In this document: positions 1 through 13,247 of the stretch, in pieces
Layout of the letters: each line of letters begins with the position of its first letter
Numbering within the stretch: position 1 is the stretch's first letter
The notes under the pieces: model-generated
Database searches by the model: none
Told to the model about the DNA's origin: nothing
What the model saw: only the letters and a program-made list of their open reading frames with translations
Assembly (NCBI GenBank): GCA_033032175.1
Contig: CM065313.1
Span: forward strand, 372,001 to 436,000
Length of the DNA: 64,000 nucleotides
Source of the DNA: Saturnia japonica
Taxonomy: Eukaryota > Arthropoda > Insecta > Lepidoptera > Saturniidae
Direction of reading: 5' to 3'
Translations under genes and position numbers: made by a program

Positions 1-615
1 TAGTCGGACTGAGTGGAAGATGTATACATAAAGCGTAGCGCATACGCTTAACCAACTCAATCTCTACAGTGCTTGAATCTTTACATCGAGTGAATTACGA
101 ATTACTACGTTATTTAATGGCAGTAAAAATCTCTCACAAACCACGAACTATTTAAACAATTCTTTACTATAGATGTGGAAATCAACCGAAATGCGAACAT
201 TGCATTAATGGATATAATATATTATTGTGAATGGATCTCGTTTTTCATTGTTAATCAATACAATATAATTCGGCGGAAATGAAATATTACGTAATTCATT
301 TCCACCGCAAGGGCTCCCTGTCGGGCCTTTATTATCAAATCTGACTCGAATGTTAATCAATTCGTCAGTTTCTCCACCGCTGTTCGTTCTTATGTATTGA
401 TCGTAGTAACCAAGTTGAGCTGCGGGAGGGACTTAATAAAGAACTTTTCAATAATATTTACCTCCTTTTAATAAATCTCTAAAAAAACTTTTAATATGTT
501 GAATTTAAACAGTTTGTATATTATTACGTCCTGTCTCTTCTACTGTGATTTAACTTAATTATTCAGAAATCTAAAGCAGTTTGATAAATCAGTCCATCGC
601 TTCATCTAATCTAAT
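1..615. other. AT-rich stretch, nothing recognised
   Basis: No long open frame, repeat end or RNA-like structure is visible here. The sequence is ordinary AT-rich background. Confidence 0.5.
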
Positions 616-617
616 AC

Positions 618-745
618 TATCAAGTGAGCAATTCTTGTATATTTGTTATTGGTTTTTCGAAAACGGCTCCAACGATTTGAATGACATTTTTTTTTTGAGA
701 TTGTTTTAAATTCCAAGTTTATTTAGATAGGTTTTTCTTTTGTAA
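618..745 (-). repeat. Dispersed repeat family I, copy 1
   Basis: The block contains TGAGCAATTCTTGTATAT, then AAACGGCTCCAACGATTTG, then a TTTAGATAGG-like end. The same modules occur reverse-complemented at 17600-17760, and at 35935-35978 joined to 41674-41790, where a gypsy element splits the copy. No coding capacity is visible. The family looks like a short non-autonomous element, but its class cannot be told from three copies. Confidence 0.6.
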
Positions 746-777
746 GACACGGAGCATCGGCCATCCGTTCTACGAGC

Positions 778-905
778 TTCGTGGCCCGCCCACTGCCACC
801 GCCCATATCGATTTAAATCTCTTGGTGGTCACCGTTGTGTTTGGATTATGCTGTGTTCACCATCAGGGTCAGTATCGTCAGTTTGCCGAGCTTCTATAAA
901 AAATA
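778..905 (+). repeat. LINE family B 3' UTR fragment, copy 1
   Basis: The block has the family's GGTGGTCACCGTTGTG motif and the CACCATCAGGG motif, and ends in an A-rich run. The same non-coding tail follows a LINE ORF2 C-terminus at 25847-26161. Here only the 3' UTR remains, as expected for a strongly 5'-truncated insertion. Confidence 0.65.
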
Positions 906-1837
906 AATATATAATACTTTTTAAATATCTATTTTATTCAGTGACTTCAATTTTAATAGCTATGAGTCTTGGCTTCAAAGTAGCTTACACCATTTAATAG
1001 CACTAATACAATAGAATTTAAAATATTTTAACTGCAGTGAACTTTTTTAGACACAAATCAGACTCAATAAAACTAACACAGAAAGCTTCCATCGTATGGT
1101 TCTTTTTTTTTCAGAGAAAGCTAACACGACATAGAATTGTTGCTGCTGCGCTATATCTGTAAAAAGATATAGGTACCTACAACATATAAAGTAGGTGTGA
1201 GGACCTGTAGTGATAGTCTAAATGCGCACCTGCCTATAGGATTTCCAGATGGGAGACAATCCGATTTCAGAACCTTTCTCTTTAAACGAGCCAAAATAAA
1301 GATTTGATTTGTAGAATTCGAATGTTGGAAGACATCTTCGAGATAATATATTTTATTAAAGATTCATTTTTATTGAAAAATAACTTGGGACAGTTCTGAT
1401 CCCAACAATAGAGAGATTTGATTTACATAAGCTAAAGATATACTTTGTGTCTCACTTGATCCGTCAAATTGATTTACTGTATTGGTTCCAAGTTTTATTA
1501 TACTTCGAAAACCGAAACAATCATTATTGGTGGAATATTTAACTTTGGTAATATTTATAAGGTATTGTTTTCTAGTAATTTGGACGACACAGTCCATCTA
1601 AACACAAGTGAGTTCCTCTATAAGAAAAGTTTTATTGTGTTAATTTTACATATCTGATTCACAAGGGTAAAACTGTTTAGTAACAAAACTTTACATGTAA
1701 GAAAAGAAACGACATTTAATGTTTTTAATAACAATTAAGGAATTCGTTTTCTTTAATAATATTAATTTTTATACATTTTTATATGACAGCTAGAAGCTTC
1801 ATAGATTATCATTCAACCACAAATTACAGAATGAATA
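906..1837. other. AT-rich stretch, nothing recognised
   Basis: Only short chance frames are present, on both strands around 1370-1657. No repeat family shared with the rest of the window was found. Confidence 0.45.
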
Positions 1838-1955
1838 CCAGCCCAACTGGTGAAATGTCTCCACCCTACAGAAGAACTCAGCCAAATAACATAGTGTTGT
1901 ATTTTAGCGGTGAGTAGGATTTCCACGGCTCCTTCGGAAACGGGGGGTTCTCTGT
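1838..1955 (+). repeat. Dispersed repeat family H, copy 1
   Basis: It shares the modules CTCCACCCTACAGAAGA, CACAGCCAAATAAC-like and GGTGAGTAGG with 60598-60760 in the same order and orientation. This module is common in moth and butterfly genomes as recalled from experience; that is not checked here. It is probably a SINE or LINE 3' fragment. Confidence 0.6.
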
Positions 1956-2799
1956 TTTTAATGTAAGAACTAATGACATTGAAATAATCAAGTAAGCAAA
2001 ACTCTTAAAGTTCAATACAAATCTGATCGTTAGCGAATAAATTTGCGAGAAACATTGTTAGAAGTGAGTAAACGCCCTTCTTAATACTTATACTTGTGGA
2101 AATTGAAAGACCCTCTTTTCGAGCTGACCTTTATAGAAAAGTTAAAAGAGCGCAGCACCGGTGCGCGGTGCGCGGTGGGGCTGCGCGACAAGTAATTAAC
2201 TGCGAACCGTGTCGTCCACTCGGCACAACACTATTAAAAACTTCCGCTTCAAACTTTAAGGCCCTTAAAAAAGCGTTGATAACATTTCACTTTAATTTTG
2301 AACTAGTAAGCATGCAAAAATAAATATAGGGATTCAATATTTTATAAATAAAAAGCTAGTTTATTAATCATGTCGTCTATTTTGTAGTTCTTTAAATTAT
2401 GCTATGTTTAGAAACCGCATTAACATTATAACATTTAATAATAATAAAACACTTCTTTTTGTGCGTTTAGTAGAAAGTAGAGCGATAGGTACGCGCGCAT
2501 CATGTGACGGAAGTGCCATATAATGAAGTTAGCTTTAAGTTTATAATGTGAATTCAATGTACTAAATATTATTTTATCTTGTTATTGACACGTGAGATAA
2601 CATTTAAATTAAAATGTAAGTATATTCTGACTGAGACTGTTTGATAGATCTATTAGCGTTGAGCTATATTGTAGTACTATAGTAGTAGTATTGTAGAACC
2701 TAGCTCACTATTATTGAATTAATTTTTAGATTACGATTAGTGGTTGCAGAGATTGCCCCTTAAACTTAAATTTTACCTTTTTATTAACCCCTGACGCAA
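1956..2799. other. Unrecognised stretch with a small CpG-rich patch
   Basis: About 2150-2230 is clearly richer in G+C and CpG than its surroundings (GGTGCGCGGTGCGCGGTG), and lies in a 75-codon open frame at 2096-2323 that resembles no protein family I know. The rest is AT-rich background. Confidence 0.4.
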
Positions 2800-3170
2800 A
2801 AACAGAGTCAGTGTATCCGTTTATCTGTGTGTGTATGTGGCGTCGTAGCTCACAATCGGCGACTTAATCGAGAGTATCCTTAGCTATGATTCAAGAAAGT
2901 CTGTTAAGCCATTTGAAGATTATCAGCTCTTTATTCTAGTTGGTGGATAGATGTGAACATCTTTCACATGTCTAATTGAGTCGGGATTTGGTATTCTGTT
3001 ACTTCAGTGATATTAGAAAACCTTGGCCTGATGCTGCAGCATCATCTGAAATCTGTAGGGTACCTAATTCTCACTAAATTCCGGTAGAGATATCGTATTT
3101 GGGCTCATTGGAACGGTCTCAATGAATGCCTATTAATTGAGGAACTTTGCTTGTGTCGGGGTTTATTATA
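2800..3170 (+). repeat. Dispersed repeat family G, copy 1
   Basis: It starts with a GT-rich section (TATCCGTTTATCTGTGTG, then GTGGCGTCGTAGCTCACAA). It later has GAGATATCGTATTTGGGCTC and ATTGGAACGGTCTCAATGAA. A second, inverted copy of the distal part is at 7440-7625, and a short copy of the proximal part is at about 46485-46570. A 16-bp perfect palindrome (TGATGCTGCAGCATCA) lies inside at about 3030-3046. No coding potential is seen. Confidence 0.6.
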
Positions 3171-4870
3171 TTTAAAATTTTTGTATTACTATAGAATGAC
3201 TGCAAACTTCACTCATCCTGTATTAAAGTGCTACAATGGCTGTAATTTTTTTCTTTTATCATAGTCGAATATTTAACAATAATTTTATCTAAAGTAACAG
3301 ATTTGGCCAAAAATATTCGACCAATAAGCCAAAATTTGAAAACAAGTAACAAGAGTCTGGCGATATATTTTGACATTTGCGAGTAATAACATAGTTAAGC
3401 GAACATTAGAAATTTGTATACGACCTTAATTATTGAAAAATATTGCTTAGTAATAATCAAGTAACCTTGTAGGCTACAAAGTACAAGTTGTAATCCTCAT
3501 ATCTGCTACTATTCCAGTTAAATAGTGAAGCAAAACTTACTTCGAACATTTAATAGCAAAACCCAATATCACCAGTTTGCGAAAAATTAATTGCTGTTTT
3601 TAAGGCCTTAATATATTTTCTAAAAAAGTCCTCTGAACTTCATTAGCACTTTAAACGATTTCTCCGCACTAAGTCTAATGACAATTTTAAAAAACAGTAA
3701 ATTACTTTGGAACTTGATTGCGGTGAACTGAAAATATGATATTTATAATTAAAAAATAGAGCTTCAATTTAGATATAATCGTACTCTGGATTTTAGTGGC
3801 TCAAATGGTCACAGAGTGAGATGATTATAAATTTGGAACATCTGATAAATACCTACTAGATTTTGTTAAATTTTACCCAATGTAAATGATTTTGTTAAAT
3901 ATGTACTGCTCTATAAATGTGTTACTCTAGGGTATGCGGCTTAATCTTTATACAAAGGTTTGCAGAGCTCTTTCTACGGATGATTCCCAGTGTGCCAGTT
4001 TGGACAGCTTCCAATACTTGGATCGTTGAAACTAGGAGAGAGAATCCTCGAGGAAGTACGATCAACGCGTTCGTTGTACTTTTTGATGACAAAATTTATC
4101 GTGGTCGTGGTTGTGAAATAAATAAGTAATTAAAGCTTTTCTTTTTATTTAATGCTAACTGTGTTTATCCGCAATTTTGCTAATATTAAGTGATTAGAAA
4201 TTTCTGTAATTATTCAGACATGACTTTAACAATATTGTGGCTTCCTTGTTGAAACGGTTTGGGAAGTTTTTTTACATAATAATCGAACTACACCACGTAA
4301 AATATCGCCAAATCACGTAATCCTATGGAGCTAAATAATATAAGTTTATGAATTAAAATAAAAAAAAAAAACTATCAGATGACAGACTGGGATCGCGTTA
4401 AAAACTCCAAACACGTAGTTAAAACCTTGCGGTGACGTAACGTGGATGTTTTAATGACGCTTGTTATAAAAACCTTGTTTAGTACGAAAGATAAATGAGT
4501 TCCATTATACTTGAATGTATAACTATCTGATGCTGTGAAAGATAACAAAATGTTCATGAAAATAAAATTGTATCTAGCTCTTAGACTTCTTATTGCTTTG
4601 CGAAACTGCTTCACGAAGCAATTGTTAAAAAGTGATTGCCAGTTGAATGCTCGTGTAACTAAAGTATCCCTTCGAGTCTTTTCCTTCGTTTAATTTCAAT
4701 ATTTTAACTACAGGTTCAATATTCATATTAGATATTTCTTCTTCGTTTTTCCTTTGTCTCCTAAACATTAGCTGTTGGTAATTGGCTTCTTGTATCGTTT
4801 GGTAATTAATCAATCAATAGTAGGGTTGTTTTGTCAAAAAAGTCCGTCATAGTGACTAATCCAATCGATT
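3171..4870. other. AT-rich stretch, nothing recognised
   Basis: Small open frames at 3917-4129 (+), 4375-4614 (-) and 4625-4813 (-) show no domain or motif I can recognise. There is a homopolymer A run near 4361. Confidence 0.45.
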
Positions 4871-4877
4871 AAATTTA

Positions 4878-4998
4878 TCCAGGCCGACATGACAGCGGTG
4901 ACCGTCGAGGGATTACGATCTCTCGCTGGTCACCGCCGTTCTGTTTGGATTGAACTGTGCTTACCGTCAATATGCCTTGTAATATAAAACAATAAGAC
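4878..4998 (+). repeat. LINE family B 3' UTR fragment, copy 2
   Basis: GACATGACAGCGGTGACCG followed by CTGGTCACCGCCGTTCTG and GAACTGTGCTTACCGTCA matches the 3' UTR that follows the LINE ORF2 end at 26050. An A-rich tail follows. It is a 5'-truncated LINE remnant. Confidence 0.65.
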
Positions 4999-5040
4999 CC
5001 TAATAGTACCATAGCGTTGGTTTATTCATACAATTAATAA

Positions 5041-5462
5041 AATTGAAGTGTCCGTTTAACAGCTTGTTACTAAATGCATATAAGTATATACGACACATAT
5101 AAAATTTTTTTTTTTTTTTAATTTTTGTCTGTCTATCCGTCTGTTTGTTCCGGGTAATCTCCGAAACTGTTGGACCGATTTTGACGGAACTTTCACTGGT
5201 AGGTAATTGATTTCATATGGAGTAACTCAGGCTACTTTTATTTTAAGAAAAGGAATTAGGGTTTCGCAAAAAAAAAACTTGTCATGGTAAATCAATTCGG
5301 GCGCTTAAAATACTTACGCTGAGTAAACTATAAAAGATATAGTAAATTAATATACAACATAATTGTGGACATTAAAAAGACCTACAAAAAAGTCCGGGAG
5401 AGTATATGTCTATTTTCTAAGGAACACTCAAAATAAGAATTTTTACCTTTAAAATAGTTTTT
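5041..5462 (+). repeat. Dispersed repeat family A, copy 1 (3' end missing)
   Basis: The family core is TGTTTGTTCCGGGTAATCTC, then a GACCGATTTTGACGGAACTT motif and GGCTACTTTTATTTTA. It recurs at 19153-20354, 29871-30367 and 62049-62694, with a tail-only piece at 25151-25323. Full copies end in a GAGCGAAGCCGCGGG..CAGCTAGT module, which is absent here. All five copies lie on the plus strand. It is probably a non-autonomous LINE or SINE-like family. Confidence 0.7.
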
Positions 5463-7439
5463 AATAAAATTGAATCAAATTAGAAAGAAATAAAAGGTAA
5501 ATGTCTATAATTAAAGTTAAAACTTATTAATGGAATGAAATGATAACTATAAACCAACATTCTAATTGTAAAGAAAGTGAATACGTATCATTTAATCGTA
5601 ATCGTTTTATTCAAAGAAAACTGTTTTTTAAAGCCCCGTCTAATCTAAATTCAATGCTAACGATATTATCAGATGATTCAACGCGTTTTGTTTTCATATG
5701 AAATTCACTTTATTCAAGTAAAAAAAAGAAATAAGACACTAATGAATATAAAAGTTACCCACGTTTCGAGAAACAGTTGACAAAGAGAGATTGCGAGAAA
5801 CTATAGTGAAAAACGTCGACTATATTGTACGTATATTTTATTCCTATATAATTAACTTATAATAAATGAAAGTACAACAACGAAACCGAGCATATAGGTA
5901 TTAGAATAATACCGTGACGATATTCAATAATCTTCTGAAATATAAATTCATAAATTATGACCTATTTTACGTATAATAGTTTTTATAAATCGCGAAGGTC
6001 AAGGTTTACAACAATAAACACAATTTGAATTTATAATGATTTAAATAATTAGAATTCAATTATCTGGGGAATTACTCTCGGTTTGATAAAACAAAAAGTA
6101 GAAGTTTCCTTATTTATTAAAGCTAATTTAAAATTTAGTATACAATTAAATTAAATGAATGATGAAATAACAAAGGTACAAATAACTATAATACTTCCGA
6201 AGAATTCTAGTAAAAATTGTGAGAATAGATATAATATTTTATTGACGTCCAAATCATACTTTAGCGATTAACAATTTATATACTAGAGCAAAATGTTTTG
6301 TAAAATAAATTTATATGCAATCTGTATATAGGAATACAAAAGTCATTGGGATTGTTGCAATGAAATGCATTTTAGATAATATCGAGGAAGTGTAATTCCG
6401 ATCGGTCGAACAAACATTTTATTGCTGCGTTTGAAACGTTTCATTGTGGAGCTATTTGTGTTACGTTATTCAATAATTGCAGAAGTAAAATTTTATATAA
6501 TATTGATTTATAAGGGTTGTTTGATTTACACCAGCATTGCCTGCATAAGGTACCACGCTAAAAAGTAAATAAAATGTAGCATAAACGAGGTTGCAGAGCT
6601 AAACACTTATTACAGTGACTTGTTTCAGTATGTAGTGTTTCGTTACGTTGCAGTAGGTTTATACTCCGAAGGGACGACTGTGATTTTCAACTGATCCAAC
6701 TCAAAGACCACTGCAGTACTTAGCCTGTGTGTATTATTGGCGACAGTCACAATGCAAAAGGCTTTCAAAGATTTTCAACTTTTAATATCACAAACTCTTA
6801 CAACACATTTCAGTTATTTAGTTATACATTTGCGTCGTTGCCTGAAGTACATAACGTGTGTCCTTTTTTCCGGTCGTGGCTTGTTCCTTTATCGATCGCC
6901 ATTGTTGATTATTCAGCGCGTTCTTCGCCTTAAGTTGCGGCGGAAGTGCATCAAAATACAAACCGGAAGCAGACATTTTAGAAATATATTCAATTATACA
7001 TCTAAAATATTTGAAAATTTAAAAAACTACGATTTGTTAATTATCACGTTATTTCTAATTTTATTCAATCGGTTATAATTATATTTAAACGAAAACAATA
7101 ACTTTTAACATTCTAAAAATATTACCAAAATCGAAACTCAATACATATAATTAATATTTGATTTATAAAACATCTTAATTTACATATTATATATTAAAAT
7201 ACCCCTAACAGTATAGTCAGGTAAACTGAAGTTATTGTTTCGTGATCTTATAAGAAATGTACACTACAAATATTTTAATGCGTATAACAACTTGACAATT
7301 CAGTTAACATACGAAACTAAAAAAAAAGAAAAGTAAAAGTGACATACTATTAAATAGAAACATTTATTCTATAGATGCGACTTTACTGTATATTCCTAGT
7401 ACGTACAAGTATTAAATAAAAAACACTCGCAGATATTTT
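5463..7439. other. AT-rich stretch, nothing recognised
   Basis: Very AT-rich. The overlapping open frames at 6727-7078 (68 and 113 codons) have no recognisable domain and are probably chance frames. Confidence 0.45.
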
Positions 7440-7625
7440 TTATGAAAAAATTTAAAAGAACCTCCAACAGAAACGACCTGTTCATTAAAATCATTCCAAT
7501 GAGCCCCAAACACGATATCTCTCAATTAAATATTTTGCAAATTCCAGATAATCCTGCAGTATCAGCTAAAAGTTGTCATGTTCTTCTAATATAATTGAAG
7601 TAACGGAATATCAAATTTAGACTCT
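7440..7625 (-). repeat. Dispersed repeat family G, copy 2 (inverted, partial)
   Basis: Read on the minus strand it has GATACTGCAGG, GAGAGATATCGTGTTTGGGG and CTCATTGGAATGATTTTAAT in the same order as family G copy 1 at 2800-3170. Only the distal half is present. Confidence 0.55.
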
Positions 7626-9390
7626 ATCAGACTTGTGGAAAATGTTCATATTCACTCAGCAACTAGAAAAGTGTAGATAATCGTCAAACAATTGAACACA
7701 CTCTGTCAAGTCAATCAAACTAAATCAAAATCAATCAGCCGTTTAGAAGCTACGATGCCATAGATAGATAATACACGAATACAGAGGTGCCCACGTTAAA
7801 CTTATATTACCCCTATGTTTGCTTCTGGGTTTAAATGATAATGTTATTTAAAACAATCGAATAATTAAATTTATTGATATGAATTATTCATTTAATATGA
7901 CCATTTAAATAAATAATTAATTATCTGGTACATTTTGACAAATAATGATTGATAATAATTTAATTTAATATAAACATAATTTCGTCTAAATTGACTAATG
8001 ACTAATGTAAAAGATATTTCGAGTGATAATAAAATAATAAAAGAAATTCTACTATTTGCGTGTATGTACATACAAAATAATTGTAAATAAAATTAAATAT
8101 TGTGAAATAAGTATAAAATGATATATCGTAAATCGTCTCTAACCAAAACTGATCGCTTGTTATTTATTTAATGAATCCATTACCAATAAGTACATAATAA
8201 CTTATTAATGATTATATAATCCTGGCTGTACGACAACAGAGGCACAACAAGGAGCAAGGAGAGGATGAACATCAACGATATTATCAATAACTTAGTTATA
8301 ACCTATATTATATGTTCGGATTAAACTAATTCCTAACTAATCGTGGTTAAGTAAAGATAACACGTGAACAGACGTCGCTCGCGATTGATATTTAGTTGTC
8401 TCGCTCTAAAATCATTTAGTATAAGCAAAGAACTCAATTAATTACTATATACGTTATGTAAGAAAAATAACGTTTGACACAGTGACCAGCTTGTAATGGT
8501 TTGAAGAAATCCTATATCGTAATTGATATTGGTAACCATAACACTTGCAGAGTCAACACTCAAACGTGCCTTTACAGGGCCTAAAACAATTTATTTGACT
8601 TGCCTTTTAGAGCTTTTGTAATCCATGGAGTCACCAAGTTGTAGGTTTAAAAATATGGTTTTTTAGCGGTTTGCGACATTTCAAGCTCTTAGATTTTAAA
8701 AAGAGAAGGGAATCCAATCGGGTGATTGAATTAATCGTACTATAATTTAATGGAAATTATATCAAGTTAACATTGTTGTGCATCTGTATTTACACTCGAA
8801 CAGTTCGAGCGTTAAATTTAATTACAAGAAACGCAAATGAACATGCCACAATATGGTGTACGAACTGAGGATTGTTGAATTAATCTAATACAATTACAGT
8901 ATTATTGTACATACCATTACATTAAAGTATGCTGAAATCCTTGAAATTTGAATAATAATTGTTATAAGTATTTTAAAGAAACGACGATGTATTTTTTTTG
9001 GAAATTTAAATATGAGTCGTTAAGCAAAGCGTCTAACTCTCTACAACGACACCGTAGTATATAATAGCATTCGATTGTATATATCCGTTAACTTTAATGC
9101 TTGCTTTAGATTTAAATTCCACCCGCAGTATGCCACCTTAGCTAACTTTAATAAACAGATTTGAGCTGTTTGCATACAACTAAAAACAATATGATGATAG
9201 TGAAAATAATATAGCAAAAATTATATTTAAGTCCTTAAGATTTACTACTAGACCTTTTATGGGTATAAACACGAAGTGGTTGAAAGTTTCCAATTAGGTT
9301 TACATCAAACGATTCTTAGTTGACTTATTAACAGAGGTCTTCACTATCCAACCGCGTTACTATTCTACGGTTCAAGCGAGAATGGCTCGC
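7626..9390. other. AT-rich stretch, nothing recognised
   Basis: Very AT-rich background with no long frame and no match to the repeat families found elsewhere in the window. Confidence 0.45.
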
Positions 9391-9392
9391 TC

Positions 9393-9496
9393 ATTTTTTT
9401 TAGAACTAACTATACTGTTAGCCTAAGGGGCCCTGAAGCTTCTGACGGCTTTTACAGCTTTATCGGACTTGGGGCTCGCTCCTTGTGTGCTTCGCC
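9393..9496 (-). repeat. Jockey-like LINE family E 3' end, copy 1
   Basis: On the minus strand it reads CCGATAAAGCTGTAAAAGCC, then GGGGCCCCTTAGGCTAACAG-like sequence, ending in an A run (the T run at 9393-9400). It matches the last 75 bases plus poly(A) of the 951-bp LINE insertion at 28824-29774. It is a short 5'-truncated insertion. Confidence 0.65.
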
Positions 9497-10139
9497 TTGT
9501 TATATTCACACAGTCCAACGATTAGGACAGTTATGAAATTAATATAGCCCACTATATTAAATGGTATGTTATTTAATACGAAGTATTGGCAGCTTTTAAG
9601 GGTATCTTACAACTGATAATATTTGGTATAACGTTCAAATATTTACCACAGTTTCGTATATATAGGATATCGAGTACTAGTATCCCAATAAGATTAAATA
9701 TTTCGTGTCTTTCATCTTTTAGCAGAGCTTCCAAGCAATACAACATATAACCAACGCTTCCTTCTTTCTACAACATGCAAGTCCTTCAAACATAACGTGA
9801 AAAGACGCTTAAGCAGGCATCATTGCGACTATTGGTAATAGACTGTAGATAATATTTAGTAGGAGCTGATCGTGAATGTTAGTGCTTGTATTCTTTTCCC
9901 TATACTACACACTATTAACATAAAAAAAGTTTAGTTAATATTTTATCTATTTGGACTAGGGTTTGAGGTAATGATCGGACCTAGTTCAGGTAACAAAAAA
10001 CATGTATGCCTCACGTGTTGTAATAGTTTTTTTTTAAGTGTACAAGACATACTTATGAACGAACATAAAAATATTTATTATCAGTTGAACCATAGGACAT
10101 AACCTAAAATCAATTTAGTACGTAAGGTTCAAGATAGAG
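9497..10139. other. AT-rich stretch, nothing recognised
   Basis: No repeat family or coding feature recognised. Confidence 0.45.
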
Positions 10140-10290
10140 GCATAAGCGCATTTTCGAACGGTATGCTGTCCGCGCCGCGCCATACCTGCCGGGCCGCGGC
10201 TGCGTCCGGGGTAAATTGATTACCCCAGCGTCTGTCTAGACTGTCTAGCCGTAATACTCGCTCGATCTGTCTTCACTGTTCTGTCAGATC
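10140..10290. promoter_or_regulatory. CpG-rich patch, possible regulatory element
   Basis: About 150 bp rich in G+C and CpG (GCTGTCCGCGCCGCGCCATA and CGGGCCGCGGCTGCGTCCGG) stand out from AT-rich flanks. A near-palindrome lies inside at 10208-10226: GGGGTAA and TTACCCC arms around ATTGA. It overlaps a TTGATTA core of homeodomain-site type. A CTGTCTAGA/CTGTCTAGC doublet follows. Such patches can be promoters or conserved enhancers in insects, but no transcript or adjacent exon can be seen, so the regulatory label is inference. Confidence 0.3.
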
Positions 10291-13247
10291 GCTGTAAATG
10301 ACCATGGAATGTTTACAATTTGAAAAATTTAAAAAGTGATTTTAAAATTATTATGTTTGTATAATACGGAGTTCTGTAAACCAAAGCAAAATATCATGGA
10401 ATTCCGTTTCTGTTCAGATTTCATCAGTAGTTCCAATAGACTTTTGCTTCGCGGTGACGCTAGGCGTTCGATCGTAATCTAATTTAATAATAAGTAACGA
10501 TGTGATCACTAATACTAACAGGTCAGAAAGGTAATATATTAATAATCAGTAAACGCAAAATTCGAATAGAATAAGCACTTATCTATTTTATATTTGCATA
10601 AATATAATATACCTAACATTTTCTATATAACAAATTAACTGTAGACGCAGTTCCGCTTGAGTAAAATTACCTGTTTTTTCTCCATATTAACATCATAGAT
10701 AATGAACGCAAAAGAATTTATTTCCGGAAAAAAGTTCTTATACAGAGAACATCTTTATGAATAAAATATCACATACACCATGTAAGTGGTTCCTGAGTTA
10801 TACGCACGCTAATGGACAGAAAGACTGATAGGAGTCATTGCGTTGTTGTTAAATGCTTATACTTCTGATATAGCGTCAACGCAAACAAATAAAAACAGCG
10901 CCACTATCGCCATTGTACAAGGAAGTGTTAACACACGCTGATATCTTGCTGGCCCTATTATTACCCTATTATACCACGACGATATCCTCTCGATATTGCT
11001 CGACCGGGAAACGCAATGGAATATTTCCAGTCACTGTCAGAGGATTTTCTTTCTTACCCTCATATTTATTTAATTTATCCGAATTTTCTTTGATACCTCC
11101 GCTTAAAAACTGATTAACGGTTATTCCATCTTCCTGCAACAAAAAACGTTTGTTATTAATTGTTGAGCTAAATCTGATAATTTTAAATCTCAAACTAATA
11201 GTAGGAAAGAAGAAAAGTCAAAAAGATAAATGTTAGTAACAGAAACGACTAACGAGATGCGCTCGAACCCGTAGACCCGATCATTATTAAACCTATAAGT
11301 GATAAATGTTAAACAATAATAATTAATAATAATAACAATTCCTGCAATGAGTCTGAGCTTTCGGTGAAGGAATAAATTAATTACGATTAATTTCCGCAAA
11401 GTAATGCCAATGTCAATCAATACTCCTAAATCACAAATTTTCAAACTGAATTATAAAAAAACAAGTAATATCGTAATACGTTTTTAAATTGGCGCTCGCG
11501 TTTCTCTGATAGTATAGTAAACGTGGCTTTAATACAAACACCTTCACCTCAGCATGGGACACAACAGGAGATATCATTTTTTAACAAAAGCTCTGCGTAT
11601 TCGCATTGATTTCAAGACACACTTTTACATACACCTACTATTTATTAAAAAATATGGAGTTATTGGTCTATAGTTTATATTTATTATAAACCTTAAATGT
11701 CGGAATTATTCACGTTTCAAGAACCTCGTTTTTAAACACGGGGCATTGTTCACACTAATTGCTAAAGGTTATATTTGACTTGGAAAGTATTTTTCTCCCA
11801 ATCCTCAGGATTCTTCTTCGATGATGACGATTTCTTTCCAAACTCTTCATTTCTAATTTAAACTTAAATAATCGATGTTATAAATCTACTTTTTAGCCTT
11901 GTCCATAAATAATAAGTATTAAAAACGTCAAGGTTCATTTTCGTAAAAAAAACTTCCTAGCCTTTTAGAGTTTTGTTATCGTGGTACGGTCGTAATTTTA
12001 CCCACACATTATTCGTGTTAGTAGCATTAGTCGAGTTTCTAGCATGAACATTCGAATGGAATACTGTAGAGATGTGAAATTTGAACTAAACGTAAAGGCA
12101 TCTAATGTTGAGCATAACGGCGGTAGTGATTGGTCGGATAGTGAAATGATATTTTTAATTGAATCTCGATGTGACCCCGGCCTTAGCAACAGTCGTTCCA
12201 GTATACCCGTTTTTACGTGGGTATTCTGAATATTTCAACAAGATGAAGTGATAAAAAATGTTGCTTTTTCGATTGGGTCGGGTTCTCTCACCATGTACCC
12301 TTGCCGCACCTTACAAAATATATGTCGGCGCTACTGTCCAGGAAATATAGCAAAAGGGATTTTTCATACATAAAATATTTATATTAATTTAACAGAGTTA
12401 CAATCATTCATCATTTTTGAATTCTGTACCAAGTTGGAAACAAGAATAAATACGGAATAAATAACGGACAAAATACTGATGGCGCCATCTAGTTATATTA
12501 AACATTAACATCAAGTCCTTTGTTTTTTGCGAAATTAATTTAAACAATTAAATATAATTAATACGAATTGATAATAAAATACGGTAAGTAAATATAATTT
12601 TAATAAATTAATTAATATTCGGAATATTAACAATCAATTTTATATAACCACTCGTATTTATAATGAAAATTATGTAAAACGAATTAAATATTAGTCTTAG
12701 AAAATTAAGATATGACCAAAAATAAAGTAAGAATTTATTATGCATATATTATAGTGTCCATTTATTGTTTTGAAGTGATATATCTTATCTATAATGTCGA
12801 TATGCGCACGCCGTAAGTAGAAACGGATGTGTTCATAAGTGTATACTTAGCAATGGAATATATTCTACGACAAGGAAACCGAACTTAAATAAGGTATTTT
12901 ATTATTATTTCCTCGAAAAGGATTTAGTCAAATGACATGCAGTTGATGTCTAATTGTTACTACATCAAATAGCTATGTATACATTTACAGATAGCTTTCT
13001 GGGGGCCGAGTTAGAATGCCTCATGTGCTATGCGTGTTGTTAACCACACCCTTCGAAATACAGCAGCGCGAGTACTGCTGCTTTACAGCAGAAAAAGGTT
13101 GTATACACCTTTTAGTACCTGATAGGCTGCGGGATACAACAGTTGTATTAATCACTATACTAAATATAATACATGCCATAGTGGGATGCTAAGGTTTGTC
13201 ACGTTCCAGGATATGTACACGATAGGAACGCGACTACTATACCTATA
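10291..13247. other. AT-rich stretch, nothing recognised
   Basis: Small open frames occur, for example 11190-11444 (-) and the overlapping pair 11998-12229. The plus frame at 12044 is open upstream as well, with repeated Val-Ser-Ser/Ser-Arg residues. None matches a known protein. Confidence 0.4.

Noticed and set aside
6727..7078. 113-codon plus-strand frame as a gene
   Set aside because: It overlaps a second open frame in another phase, lacks any domain, and ends in Asn/Ile/Lys-rich sequence typical of the background.
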